Source: Candidatus Peribacteria bacterium (GTDB taxonomy: Bacteria; Patescibacteriota; Gracilibacteria; Peribacterales; Peribacteraceae). From it: DNA of 64,000 nt. The stretch spans positions 248,001-312,000 of the forward strand of contig JAHFJM010000001.1 of assembly GCA_023245935.1 (NCBI GenBank), given 5' to 3'. Both the position numbers and the translations under genes were made by a program. Below, piece by piece: positions 8,794 to 16,196 of the stretch (positions are counted from its first letter, which is position 1; each line of letters begins with the position of its first letter). Under the pieces are notes generated by a model, which was given only the letters and a program-made list of their open reading frames with translations, was not told where the DNA came from and ran no database searches.

Positions 8794-9164
8794 TCACCTT
8801 CGAATTCACTCCGTATCAGGTCGTTGTCCCGCTCTTCGGATTCCTGATGATCGTGTACGCGTGGAATCTTGTGTTGCGTCAGAAGAAGACGATCTGGGAG
8901 GGCATTCTCTGGACGATCTTCTGGTCGGCGATCGGCTATATCTCTCTCTTTCCGAGCAGTTTGCAGGCGCTCAGTACGCTCACCGGCATCAAGAAGAACG
9001 AGAACGCAGCGACGATCACTGCCATCGGTGTCATTTTCTTCATTCTGTTCTACCTGATCATGAAGATCGAAGAACTGGAACAGCGGCTCGTGAAAGTGGT
9101 GCGGGGGAAGGCGCTCAGGGATGCGGGAGTTGTGTCTGGTGATCAAGAATCTGAGAAGAAGTAA
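8790..9164 (+). CDS. DUF2304 family membrane protein
   Basis: A 124-residue protein with three hydrophobic segments (about 8-28, 36-55, 72-92), followed by a charged amphipathic helix KIEELEQRLVKVVRGKALR. The size, helix pattern and position directly after a GT2 gene fit DUF2304, a small membrane partner of polyprenol-phosphate glycosyltransferases. Translation is coupled to the GT2 by an ATGA overlap. Confidence 0.8.
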   Translation: MITFEFTPYQVVVPLFGFLMIVYAWNLVLRQKKTIWEGILWTIFWSAIGYISLFPSSLQALSTLTGIKKNENAATITAIGVIFFILFYLIMKIEELEQRLVKVVRGKALRDAGVVSGDQESEKK

Positions 9165-9245
9165 GAAGCAAGTAGTATGTAGTAAGAATCCTTGTTCTCA
9201 GAGACTACAAAGCTTCATACTTCTTACTACGTACTTCTTACTACT
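9150..9245. repeat. Inverted and tandem AGTAAGAAGTA repeat
   Basis: Low-complexity inverted repeat between the DUF2304 stop and the next GTG start. Copies of GTAAGAAG/AGTAGTA on the left face TACTTCTTACTAC on the right. The right arm holds a near-perfect tandem pair of a 14-base unit (TACTTCTTACTACG). It can form a long hairpin inside the operon. Confidence 0.6.
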
Positions 9246-9250
9246 TTTCT

Positions 9251-10375
9251 GTGAAGACCATTCTCCTCATCAGCCCCTACTGGAAAGAAGATCATCGCTG
9301 GATGGTCAGCTCCTACAAGCTTGCCGATCTCTGGCAGAGACTCGGATACAAGGTGATTGTTGCGTGCATGGGGAGCGAAACAAAACCTCTCACGAAAATT
9401 CGGGAGAATCTTTTCCTGATCACTCGCAAAGATTTCTTTCTGAAAGATCCCTGGAACTACGGCATTTCACTCGGGTTTTCAGGCTTCGTGCGAAAGCTTG
9501 CCGAGCAGGAAAAGCCGGACATCATCGTCGTCAATAAAGTGCTGTTCTGGAGTTCGATCGCTCTGCTGCGTTTGCGCATCGCAGGATACAGAGTGCTCCT
9601 CACAACCGATGCGCTCGTCGGTATCACCTGGTGGCCGCGAGGAAAAATCGCACAGGTCTGTGCGGCGATCTATGCATGGACGCTCGGGTGGGTGATTCTG
9701 AAATCCGCAACGAAAGTTGTTTTTTTCCATCCGCAGCCGCCGACCGTGCTGCGAAAACTTGGCATTGAAGAAAAATCGCAGGTGATTCCGACGGGAATAG
9801 ATCCGAAACCATTTCATGATGCAGAAAAAATAAGAGCCGAAGAGAGTGCTCTCGTTGTCACATATGTTGGCAGACTGGAATCCGTGAAAGGCGTTGATGA
9901 TTTCCTGGCTGCAGCGGTTCCGCTGAAGAAACAGTATCCGCACATCAATATTCAGGTCGCAGGCTGGGCAAAACCGGGTCATCCGCTTCTTGAACGCTAC
10001 CATCATGATGTTGCCTTCCTCGGGCTCTGCCACGACATCCCTGCGCTTCTCGCAAAAACATCCATCTTCGTTCTTCCGAGTCACAGCGAGGGCTTAAGCA
10101 ATGCGTTGATGGAAGCAATGGCGAGCGGGTGCGCATGCATTGCGAGTGATGTCGGCGGCAACAGTTTTCTGATTCGCAGTGGTGTCTCCGGTTTTCTCTT
10201 CCCGGCAGGAGACCGCGAAGCGCTTGCAGCGCATATCCGAAGGCTCATTGAAGACAAAGAAAAACGAGAATCTCTCGGGCTGCAAGCGAAGAAGAGAATT
10301 GAAGAAGTCTTCAGTTGGGAGAAAGTCGGAGAGCAGTACAGACTCCTATTCGATTCATGGACATCCGGAACATGA
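9251..10375 (+). CDS. GT4 family glycosyltransferase
   Basis: A 374-residue GT-B enzyme with a GTG start. The N-terminal acceptor domain begins ILLISPYWKEDHRW. The C-terminal donor domain shows VVTYVGRLESVKGVDDFL and the E-x7-E signature HSEGLSNALMEAMASG, followed by the nucleotide-sugar loop IASDVGGN. The sugar and linkage cannot be read from sequence. It lies after the inverted repeat at 9150-9245 and overlaps the following GT4 by ATGA. Confidence 0.88.
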   Translation: MKTILLISPYWKEDHRWMVSSYKLADLWQRLGYKVIVACMGSETKPLTKIRENLFLITRKDFFLKDPWNYGISLGFSGFVRKLAEQEKPDIIVVNKVLFWSSIALLRLRIAGYRVLLTTDALVGITWWPRGKIAQVCAAIYAWTLGWVILKSATKVVFFHPQPPTVLRKLGIEEKSQVIPTGIDPKPFHDAEKIRAEESALVVTYVGRLESVKGVDDFLAAAVPLKKQYPHINIQVAGWAKPGHPLLERYHHDVAFLGLCHDIPALLAKTSIFVLPSHSEGLSNALMEAMASGCACIASDVGGNSFLIRSGVSGFLFPAGDREALAAHIRRLIEDKEKRESLGLQAKKRIEEVFSWEKVGEQYRLLFDSWTSGT

Positions 10376-11439
10376 ACAAACGCATAGTCTTCCTCTCGGC
10401 TTTCCTCTCGCCGCTTCGAAGCGGTGCCGAGGCAATGGTGGAAGAGGTGTCGATACGATTGCCTGAAACGTACGATGTCACGATCATCACCGGACGTTTT
10501 TCAAAAAAATCCAAAAAAATCGATGTTCTTGCCGGACGCGTGCATGTTATTCGCGTTGGTCTTGGATGTTCATTCGATAAATACCTCTTCCCGTTCCTTG
10601 CGCCGTTTGCGGCACGCAGACTGAAGCCGCAGATCATTCATGCCGTGCTCGAGTCGTATGCGGGTCTGGCACTCGTGTTTTGCAAGGTACTGGTGCCGCG
10701 AGCAAAACGCATTCTCACGCTCCAGAGTACGAACACGACTCTGTTGCTCGGACCGATTCATCGCAGTGCGCAGGTCATCACGGCAATCAGCAAAACGCTC
10801 ATCGGGAGAGCGAAGCAATTCGGACGAACGGACATCACGCTGATTCCGAACGGAATCGACCTTTCCGCGATTCGCGAAACGTGTTCGTTGCACACGAAAG
10901 ATTCGGGGCTTGTGCTCTTCGTCGGTCGACTCGAGCCGATGAAAGGTGTCGATACGCTTCTCTCTGCTTTCGCCAAAGCGATCAAAGGGCTCGATCCAGG
11001 AATACGGCTCAAGATTGTCGGCAGCGGCTCTCTCTCCGGATCGTTGCAGAGTCTTGCCAAGTCTCTGGAGATCGATCATCGGGTTATGTTTGTCGGTCAG
11101 CTCTCTGGCAGAGCCGTCTTCGATGAGTACGCAAAGGCGGAGATTTTCTGCGGGCTTTCCCGGAGCGAGGCGCTCGGGAATGTGTTTCTCGAAGCACAGG
11201 CAGCAGGCTGCGCGGTGCTTGCGACAACTGTCGGGGGAATCCCGGAGATTGTGCAGGATGGAGTGAGCGGGAAGCTCGTTCCTCCGGATGACATCGATGC
11301 CGCAGCAGCAGCACTCAGGGAACTGCTTGGTGATGCAGTACTCCGAGCTCGTCTTGTCAGTGGCGGGAAGCTTTCATCTGGGGACTACGACTGGGGTGTC
11401 ATTACTTCCGGGTATGAGGCGGTCTACGGCAATCTTTAG
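10372..11439 (+). CDS. GT4 family glycosyltransferase
   Basis: A 355-residue GT-B enzyme. Seen: RIVFLSAFLSPLRSGAEAMV at the N-terminus, GLVLFVGRLEPMKGVDTLL at the start of the donor domain, and E-x7-E in RSEALGNVFLEAQAAG with TTVGGIPEIV after it. The ATG at 10372 overlaps the previous stop (ATGA) and is preferred over an in-frame ATG 57 bases upstream. Last gene of the 5.2-11.4 kb polysaccharide operon. Its 3' end overlaps the converging hypothetical gene at 11374-11877 by 66 bases. Confidence 0.88.
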   Translation: MNKRIVFLSAFLSPLRSGAEAMVEEVSIRLPETYDVTIITGRFSKKSKKIDVLAGRVHVIRVGLGCSFDKYLFPFLAPFAARRLKPQIIHAVLESYAGLALVFCKVLVPRAKRILTLQSTNTTLLLGPIHRSAQVITAISKTLIGRAKQFGRTDITLIPNGIDLSAIRETCSLHTKDSGLVLFVGRLEPMKGVDTLLSAFAKAIKGLDPGIRLKIVGSGSLSGSLQSLAKSLEIDHRVMFVGQLSGRAVFDEYAKAEIFCGLSRSEALGNVFLEAQAAGCAVLATTVGGIPEIVQDGVSGKLVPPDDIDAAAAALRELLGDAVLRARLVSGGKLSSGDYDWGVITSGYEAVYGNL

Positions 11440-11877
11440 AGCCTGATAGGGCACCGGATTTGATCCCCGAAAGTGTTCGGTACTTCGTACTGCCCACGGT
11501 CTTTCCGGAGGTCGCACTCCTTGCCCGATCACCCCTATCGCTTCTACTTTGTCACGTGTTGTTCTGCGAATCGGTTCTGTTGCAGTCTTCTCTCGGATGA
11601 GAGTCGCAATTTCCCGAAGCGAACAAGGCGGAGACTCGAACGTCACATGTTCATTGCCGTCTTTCTTCTCCGGGGTGAATGTGATTTTGAAAAGAGTATC
11701 TTCCACGATGCGTACGTGACAGAACCACCCATTCACGTTCAGAGTGGCACCGTCTGTGCACGGTTGCGGTTTCAGTTGGTTCGTCTGCAAGTGATCGAGT
11801 ACTGCGTTCATCAAATCGCGAGAGATAACCGGAGTCGCCTCCTTTTGCTCTCTTCTGATGCTGCGCAAATCTCCCAT
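11374..11877 (-). CDS. Hypothetical protein
   Basis: A 167-residue protein with no family that I recognise. It is mixed alpha/beta with a polar C-terminal tail, and has two Cys (PQPCTD and SPPCSL). Support for it being real: it fills an otherwise empty 500-base gap, and a -10 box TACCAT ends exactly 6 bases before its ATG, the rule seen across the window. Against: the last 22 codons overlap the end of the converging GT4 gene, and no conserved motif is visible. Confidence 0.5.
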   Translation of the reverse strand: MGDLRSIRREQKEATPVISRDLMNAVLDHLQTNQLKPQPCTDGATLNVNGWFCHVRIVEDTLFKITFTPEKKDGNEHVTFESPPCSLREIATLIREKTATEPIRRTTRDKVEAIGVIGQGVRPPERPWAVRSTEHFRGSNPVPYQALKIAVDRLIPGSNDTPVVVPR

Positions 11878-11935
11878 GAACGTATGGTATGCAGATCACG
11901 ATACAACACAAATTCTTTCCATCCGTACCTGTGGT

Positions 11936-12850
11936 TTACCGCTTTGCGACCGCAATTTCCCGTATTGTCTCGATGCACGTTTCCAGCCGGTCATTGATGA
12001 GGAGATGATCAAACAGATGCGCATGGTCGTCGAATGCCTGCAGATCTTTCACTGCGATCTTCAGCCGCTCCTCGATCTGTTCTTCGCTGTCGCGTCCGCG
12101 CGATCGCAGTCGATGGAGCAGCGCCGATAACTTGGTTCTTCGCGAACGACCGGGAGGGAGCAAGCCGCAGCTCAAGATCGCACGTCGCCCGAGTGCTTTC
12201 ACGAGCCCCGAGAGCAGATGAATTTCGGTGACCACGATCGGGAGTTTCTGCTTCGCCCAGATCGCTTCGATGTCTTTGCGTCGATACCCGTATCTGCGTG
12301 ATTCCGAGGCTGAAAGCATTTGGGTGTGGCTGATGATCTCACCGCTTTTCACCATCGATGCAAAACGATCCTCCGTGACGTGAACGTATGGTTCTGTATC
12401 GCCTTTCTTCACTGTACGCGTGGTGTAGATAGGAACCTGTTCCGCATAGGAGGTGAACAGTGAGAGAAGCGCACGTGCAATTGTCGTCTTGCCGACCCCA
12501 GAAGGACCCGAGACTGCGAGCACGTACGATGTGACGGTGAAGATCGGTTCGGTTTTCTTCGCGACTACTTCGTACTTCAGATCATTCACGAAGAGTCCGT
12601 TCTGCATCGTCCGTATTTTTCGCATGTGTGGAATGACCGTTGCTCCGATGGTCGGCGCTACCGAGTTTCGCGTGAGCTGTGCAAGGACTTTCTCTCCGTT
12701 CTGCAATGCAATCAACGCCACTGCGTACGGTTCCGTTCCGAATCCCGTGGGAGGATGCCGCACTGTCGTGAAGCTTACGATTGTCCCGGATTGCATCGCA
12801 GTTGCCTGCAATGCTTTGATGCGGCGGTGGAGGGAGGGGATTCGATCCAC
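11936..12850 (-). CDS. DUF35 OB-fold / guanylate-kinase-like P-loop fusion protein
   Basis: A 304-residue two-domain protein. Residues about 1-95 match the DUF35 OB-fold found with archaeal thiolase and HMG-CoA synthase (GTIVSFTTVRHPPTGFG, YAVALIALQNGEKVLAQLT, HMRKIR). The cysteine zinc ribbon usually in front is missing. Residues about 110-304 are a guanylate-kinase-like P-loop kinase: GPSGVGKTT, YTTRTVKKGD, RYGYRRKDIE and LRSRGRDSEEQIEERL. By eye the guanine-contacting positions of true guanylate kinases (Glu before W, Ser of YGS/T, Asp of DxD) are changed to Ser, Tyr and Thr/Glu. The GTG at 12850 lies 28 bases after the thiolase stop, across a CCCTAA-like tract. Upstream codons would run into thiolase. 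It may be a repurposed kinase or the genome's only GMP kinase. Confidence 0.8.
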   Translation of the reverse strand: MDRIPSLHRRIKALQATAMQSGTIVSFTTVRHPPTGFGTEPYAVALIALQNGEKVLAQLTRNSVAPTIGATVIPHMRKIRTMQNGLFVNDLKYEVVAKKTEPIFTVTSYVLAVSGPSGVGKTTIARALLSLFTSYAEQVPIYTTRTVKKGDTEPYVHVTEDRFASMVKSGEIISHTQMLSASESRRYGYRRKDIEAIWAKQKLPIVVTEIHLLSGLVKALGRRAILSCGLLPPGRSRRTKLSALLHRLRSRGRDSEEQIEERLKIAVKDLQAFDDHAHLFDHLLINDRLETCIETIREIAVAKR

Positions 12851-12878
12851 GATAGGGATGGGGATGAGAGGCTTAGGG

Positions 12879-14018
12879 TTAGATTGATTCGAGGAGATGC
12901 ACTGTACAGGTCGCGCCAACACCTCCCAAATTATGCGCCATCGCATGTGTTGCATTGACGACTTGGTTCGGTGCCTGTGACGTCAGTTGCTTCCAGCAAT
13001 CCAGGATCTGTTTCACCCCCGTTGCGCCGATCGGATGACCGCATGCTTTCAGTCCACCGCTCGGATTGACCGGCAGAGATCCGGAGGCATCGGTATCGCC
13101 GTCACGGAATAATCTGATCGCCTGCCCTTCCTCGGCGAACCCGAAATCTTCGAGATGGAGAAGGCTTGCGATCGAGAAGCAGTCATGCAGCTCGATGCAA
13201 TCGATGTCGTTTCTGTTCCAGTTCGCTTCTTTCAAGGCTGACTGAAATGCCGTGCGCGTTGAGACGAATGACGTGAGGCTTTCGCGATCGATGAGGCTTA
13301 AAGATTCGTTTGCCAGCTGCGATGCCGCAATGTGTACCGGAGATTCTTTCCGCATCGACAGAATGATCGCTGCCGCTCCATCGCTGATCGGGGAGCAGTC
13401 GAGGAGGCGAAGCGGATCGGCAACGAGCGGACTCTTCGAGATCGTTGCTGCAGGAATTTCTTTCCGGAACTGCGCGTAGGGATTTTTGACGGCGGCTCTA
13501 TGCGAACATGCAGAGACAAGGCTTAAGTCCTCACGCTTCAGCCCGTACCGGTGCATGTATGCGGTTGCCGTGAGTGCGAAGATCGAAGGAAACGTAAGGC
13601 CGGAAGGCAAATCTTTCTCGCTGTCTCCCGCATGCATCAGTGCACTGGTGACGATGTCTCCCGCGACGTCTGTCAGTTTCTCGGCACCGATGACGAGAAT
13701 CGTCTCGGCTTTGCCGCTCTCGAGGAATGCGCATGCCGTATGGACGGCAAGCCCGCCGGACGCGCACGCTGCCTCCACTCTGAGTGCTGGAGGATGATGT
13801 GGCAGGAGGCTGCTTGCGAATGTTCCGAGGTGTGCCTGCTCGGCGGTTTCCCCTCCAACCATGTTGCCGACAATGACCATGTCGATGTCGGTCGGGAGTA
13901 TTTTCGTATTCGTGATTGCACTGTCCACCGCTTCTCGGATCAGATCCGAAAGAGATTTCCCCCACAGCTCGCCAAAGCGAGTTTGACCACCTCCAAGGAC
14001 GTAGACGGTCTCGCGCAT
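12879..14018 (-). CDS. Archaeal-type acetoacetyl-CoA thiolase (acetyl-CoA C-acetyltransferase)
   Basis: Joins two acetyl-CoA to acetoacetyl-CoA, the first step of the mevalonate pathway. 379 residues. Seen: the nucleophilic Cys in VEAACASGGLAVHTAC, the His of LHDCFSIA, NPSGGLKACGHPIGATGV, and a C-terminal TCTVHLLES. The sequence resembles the thiolase that in archaea forms a channelling complex with a DUF35 protein and HMG-CoA synthase. The DUF35 domain is encoded directly downstream and HMG-CoA synthase 1 kb upstream. A -10 TACACT ends 11 bases before the ATG. Confidence 0.9.
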   Translation of the reverse strand: MRETVYVLGGGQTRFGELWGKSLSDLIREAVDSAITNTKILPTDIDMVIVGNMVGGETAEQAHLGTFASSLLPHHPPALRVEAACASGGLAVHTACAFLESGKAETILVIGAEKLTDVAGDIVTSALMHAGDSEKDLPSGLTFPSIFALTATAYMHRYGLKREDLSLVSACSHRAAVKNPYAQFRKEIPAATISKSPLVADPLRLLDCSPISDGAAAIILSMRKESPVHIAASQLANESLSLIDRESLTSFVSTRTAFQSALKEANWNRNDIDCIELHDCFSIASLLHLEDFGFAEEGQAIRLFRDGDTDASGSLPVNPSGGLKACGHPIGATGVKQILDCWKQLTSQAPNQVVNATHAMAHNLGGVGATCTVHLLESI

Positions 14019-14054
14019 AGAATGGGGGAAGTGTACAGGAAATGAGGCTCTCGG

Positions 14055-14330
14055 TCATTCCTTTTTTGGCTTGGATGCTTCCTTATTTCGGTGATCGATA
14101 AGAAAGCTTGCACTCCCCATTGCTGCTCCTCCTCCCAGAGCCGTAAGAAGAAGCGCTCTTGTACTCTTCCTTGGAAGTTCCAATCCCTTTTCCATTTGAT
14201 TGTAAAATTGTTCGGTTAACTTTTGTGGTTTGTCGTGATTCCATACGAAGTCAGTCATTGCCAGTGCCGTTCCTCCACCCATTCCTAAAAGCAGCATTTC
14301 CCGACGATTCAATTGAGGTTGTTTTTCCAT
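14055..14330 (-). CDS. Small membrane protein with Tat-like twin-arginine N-terminus
   Basis: A 91-residue protein. The N-terminus LNRREMLLLGMGGGTALAM looks like a Tat signal (RR followed by a weakly hydrophobic Gly/Ala stretch). A second hydrophobic segment is ALLLTALGGGAAMGSASFLI, and the tail is basic (NKEASKPKKE). It is the third of three small genes of like design between hmgS and the thiolase. A -10 TATTCT ends 10 bases before the ATG. The function is unknown; position suggests, at most, co-inheritance with the mevalonate island. Confidence 0.6.
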   Translation of the reverse strand: MEKQPQLNRREMLLLGMGGGTALAMTDFVWNHDKPQKLTEQFYNQMEKGLELPRKSTRALLLTALGGGAAMGSASFLIDHRNKEASKPKKE

Positions 14331-14355
14331 GGGGAAGGGGAGAATAGAGAGGTAA

Positions 14356-14616
14356 TTACTCTTGTGGAGGAGACTGTTCCCTCAAATCCTTTAGTCTCAG
14401 CTCTGCCATTTTGGAGAGTGAAATGCCGCCTATGGCTCCAATGGTAGCACAGACAGCCATTGTCGACGGCAGTGTTTCTTGCTGCAGCACCTCTCGTATT
14501 GCCAGTCCTTGCCTGCATTGTTCATCGCCGCATTCCCCACGCCAGTCTCTGTAGATGGGTGCGAGGGCGCCGAGTGCGCAGCCTATGAGTGCATGGTTGA
14601 TTGTTGACCTATTCAT
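14356..14616 (-). CDS. Small two-helix membrane protein, hypothetical
   Basis: 86 residues from the ATG at 14616. An in-frame TTG 6 bases upstream is less likely. Two hydrophobic stretches (NHALIGCALGALAPI and MAVCATIGAIGGISL) flank a Cys-containing polar loop (ECGDEQC), and the C-terminal helix MAELRLKDLREQ is charged. The layout resembles the neighbouring small proteins at 14055 and 14637. No known family. Confidence 0.5.
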   Translation of the reverse strand: MNRSTINHALIGCALGALAPIYRDWRGECGDEQCRQGLAIREVLQQETLPSTMAVCATIGAIGGISLSKMAELRLKDLREQSPPQE

Positions 14617-14636
14617 AGCCAAAAAGAAGAATGCAA

Positions 14637-14936
14637 CTACGGTTCACCGACGGTTGTCGCTTCTTGCCGGTCAGTAGGTACTTCAGCTTTTCCTTCCTCA
14701 CGCTTACGGATTTCTGCGAGCGTATTGCCGCCGGCGATCATGGCACCTGCACCGAATAGCGAATACAGACTGATACGAACCATTGTCCCGAGTGGATTGG
14801 TCTTTCTTGGAGGTATTTCTCCTCTGGCTACAGCATCGTCATTGGCTGCGACGTCTAGCATGCCGCCCATTATCCCCAATGTGGCACCGTGCTTTGCCAA
14901 TTCCAATACTTCCCGTCGACTTAATTCTGCAGCCAT
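14637..14936 (-). CDS. Small membrane protein with Tat-like twin-arginine N-terminus
   Basis: 99 residues from the ATG at 14936. This start is chosen over the ATG at 14954 because a -10 TACAGT (14943-14948, minus strand) ends exactly 6 bases before it. N-terminal LSRREVLELAKHGATLGIMG resembles a Tat signal or a short membrane anchor. A second hydrophobic stretch is VRISLYSLFGAGAMIAGG, then charged LAEIRKREEGK. Same design as 14055-14330, suggesting diverged duplicates. Role unknown. Confidence 0.55.
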   Translation of the reverse strand: MAAELSRREVLELAKHGATLGIMGGMLDVAANDDAVARGEIPPRKTNPLGTMVRISLYSLFGAGAMIAGGNTLAEIRKREEGKAEVPTDRQEATTVGEP

Positions 14937-15000
14937 ACTAGGACTGTAATACATTTAACTTTCCATCGCAAGAAGCAGTCTTTCTGCTCTTTCTCCCTTA

Positions 15001-16026
15001 TTACAGGAGGGTTCTCGTCTCCTGCAGATACTCGGCATACGTGAGGTGTCGGAGGTCTTTTTCGATACTGCCGACCGGCAGCGGTGTGCCGTCTCTGAGC
15101 ATCGTGAAGAGGAATGCGTCCGAGCCTGCGCCCGATCCGTACGAGACGAGGAGAATTTTCTGATTCTTCTTCGCGTGCTCCAGGACGAATGTCAGCCCGA
15201 GAGGGGAACAGGCGGAGTACGTGTTGCCGATTCTCGGCACGATGAACCCGAGCTTCAGCTGCTCGTCGGTGAATCCGAGTTTCTTCGCAGCCTGCAGAGG
15301 AAATTTCGCATTCGGCATGTGCAGGACGACATGGTCGATGTCTGTCGGCGTGAGTATTGCTTCTTCCAAGATTTTTTTCGCCGTGAGTTCGATGTGGTGG
15401 AAGTACGCAGGCTCGCCGGTAAATCTCCCCGCGTGTGACGGATATTTTTCCTCCGCGTTGCGCCAGAAATCAGGAGTGTCGGTTGTGTACGACAGTGTTC
15501 TGTCGATTGAGCAGATGCCGGAGTTCGTTTTTGTCGGCAGTCCGATGACGAAAGCCGCACTGCCTGCGGCTGCCGAGTACTCGAGCGCGTCGCCGGGTTT
15601 GCTCTGTGCGGTGTCGGAGCCGATCGCGAGCCCAAGCTTGATCTGCTTACTTTCGGTCATCGTGCTTACGATCTGCATTGCCGTCGTTCCTGCTTTGCAG
15701 GCGAATTCAAGATCGGCTGCATGGCAGAAGTGATTGATGCCGAGAGCGCTGACGAGCATGCCGCTTGTGGGCTTCACGGCGTAGGGATGGCTTTCGGAGC
15801 CGACGAAGAGCGCACTGATTGATTGAGGATCGATGTTGCGAAGAGCAATCTTCGCCGCTTCCCACGCAATCGTGAACGTGTCTTCATCCGACGACGGTAC
15901 GGATTTTTCAAGAATGCCAAGCCCTTCCGCTTGTTCTGTTCCACGTTTCCAGTGAGCGGCGATCACGTTGGATTCGATGCGGTTTCTTGGAATGTAGCGA
16001 CCGAAGGAGAGAATGGCTGCGTGCAT
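15001..16026 (-). CDS. Hydroxymethylglutaryl-CoA synthase, archaeal type
   Basis: Condenses acetoacetyl-CoA and acetyl-CoA to HMG-CoA. 341 residues, the short archaeal form. Seen: AILSFGRYIPRNRI, GLGILEKSVPSSDEDT, VGSESHPYAVKPTSG, the nucleophilic Cys in AADLEFACKAGT, GSDTAQSKPGDALEYSAAAG, the catalytic His region VVLHMPNAKFP, and GNTYSACSPLGL near the C-terminus. The ATG at 16026 is fixed by homology and by an extended consensus -10 TGCTATAAT (16036-16044) ending 9 bases upstream. The preceding 26 in-frame codons are not part of the protein. Together with thiolase and DUF35 it forms an archaeal-like upper mevalonate module. Confidence 0.92.
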   Translation of the reverse strand: MHAAILSFGRYIPRNRIESNVIAAHWKRGTEQAEGLGILEKSVPSSDEDTFTIAWEAAKIALRNIDPQSISALFVGSESHPYAVKPTSGMLVSALGINHFCHAADLEFACKAGTTAMQIVSTMTESKQIKLGLAIGSDTAQSKPGDALEYSAAAGSAAFVIGLPTKTNSGICSIDRTLSYTTDTPDFWRNAEEKYPSHAGRFTGEPAYFHHIELTAKKILEEAILTPTDIDHVVLHMPNAKFPLQAAKKLGFTDEQLKLGFIVPRIGNTYSACSPLGLTFVLEHAKKNQKILLVSYGSGAGSDAFLFTMLRDGTPLPVGSIEKDLRHLTYAEYLQETRTLL

Positions 16027-16035
16027 GAGCGTTCG

Positions 16036-16044
16036 ATTATAGCA
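16036..16044 (-). promoter_or_regulatory. Extended consensus -10 TGCTATAAT of hmgS
   Basis: A perfect extended -10 on the minus strand, its last T 9 bases before the hmgS ATG at 16026. The implied transcript starts at or within a few bases of the start codon. Confidence 0.65.
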
Positions 16045-16056
16045 TTTCTTAAAGGT

Positions 16057-16135
16057 GCCCTCTCCGGAACGAAGTCGTAGAGAGGGCGAAAAAAGGAGTG
16101 TCACCCCCTTTCTATGTCCCTCTTTTTAAAGAGGG
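16057..16135. repeat. Two intergenic hairpins between hmgR and hmgS
   Basis: GCCCTCTC/GAGAGGGC stem at 16057-16087 and CCCTCTTT/AAAGAGGG stem at 16118-16135. They lie upstream of the hmgS promoter and after the hmgR stop. They may end hmgR transcription, or be members of the dispersed palindrome family. Confidence 0.55.
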
Positions 16136-16196
16136 TACAAGCTCCCAGAACTGAGAGCTGTAACGCATAGACTAATGCTCTTCTTCTTTCGTGCAA

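Noticed and set aside
11473-11997. 174-codon plus-strand ORF
   Set aside because: Cys/Arg/Ser-rich shadow; the minus-strand ORF at 11374 has the promoter signal.
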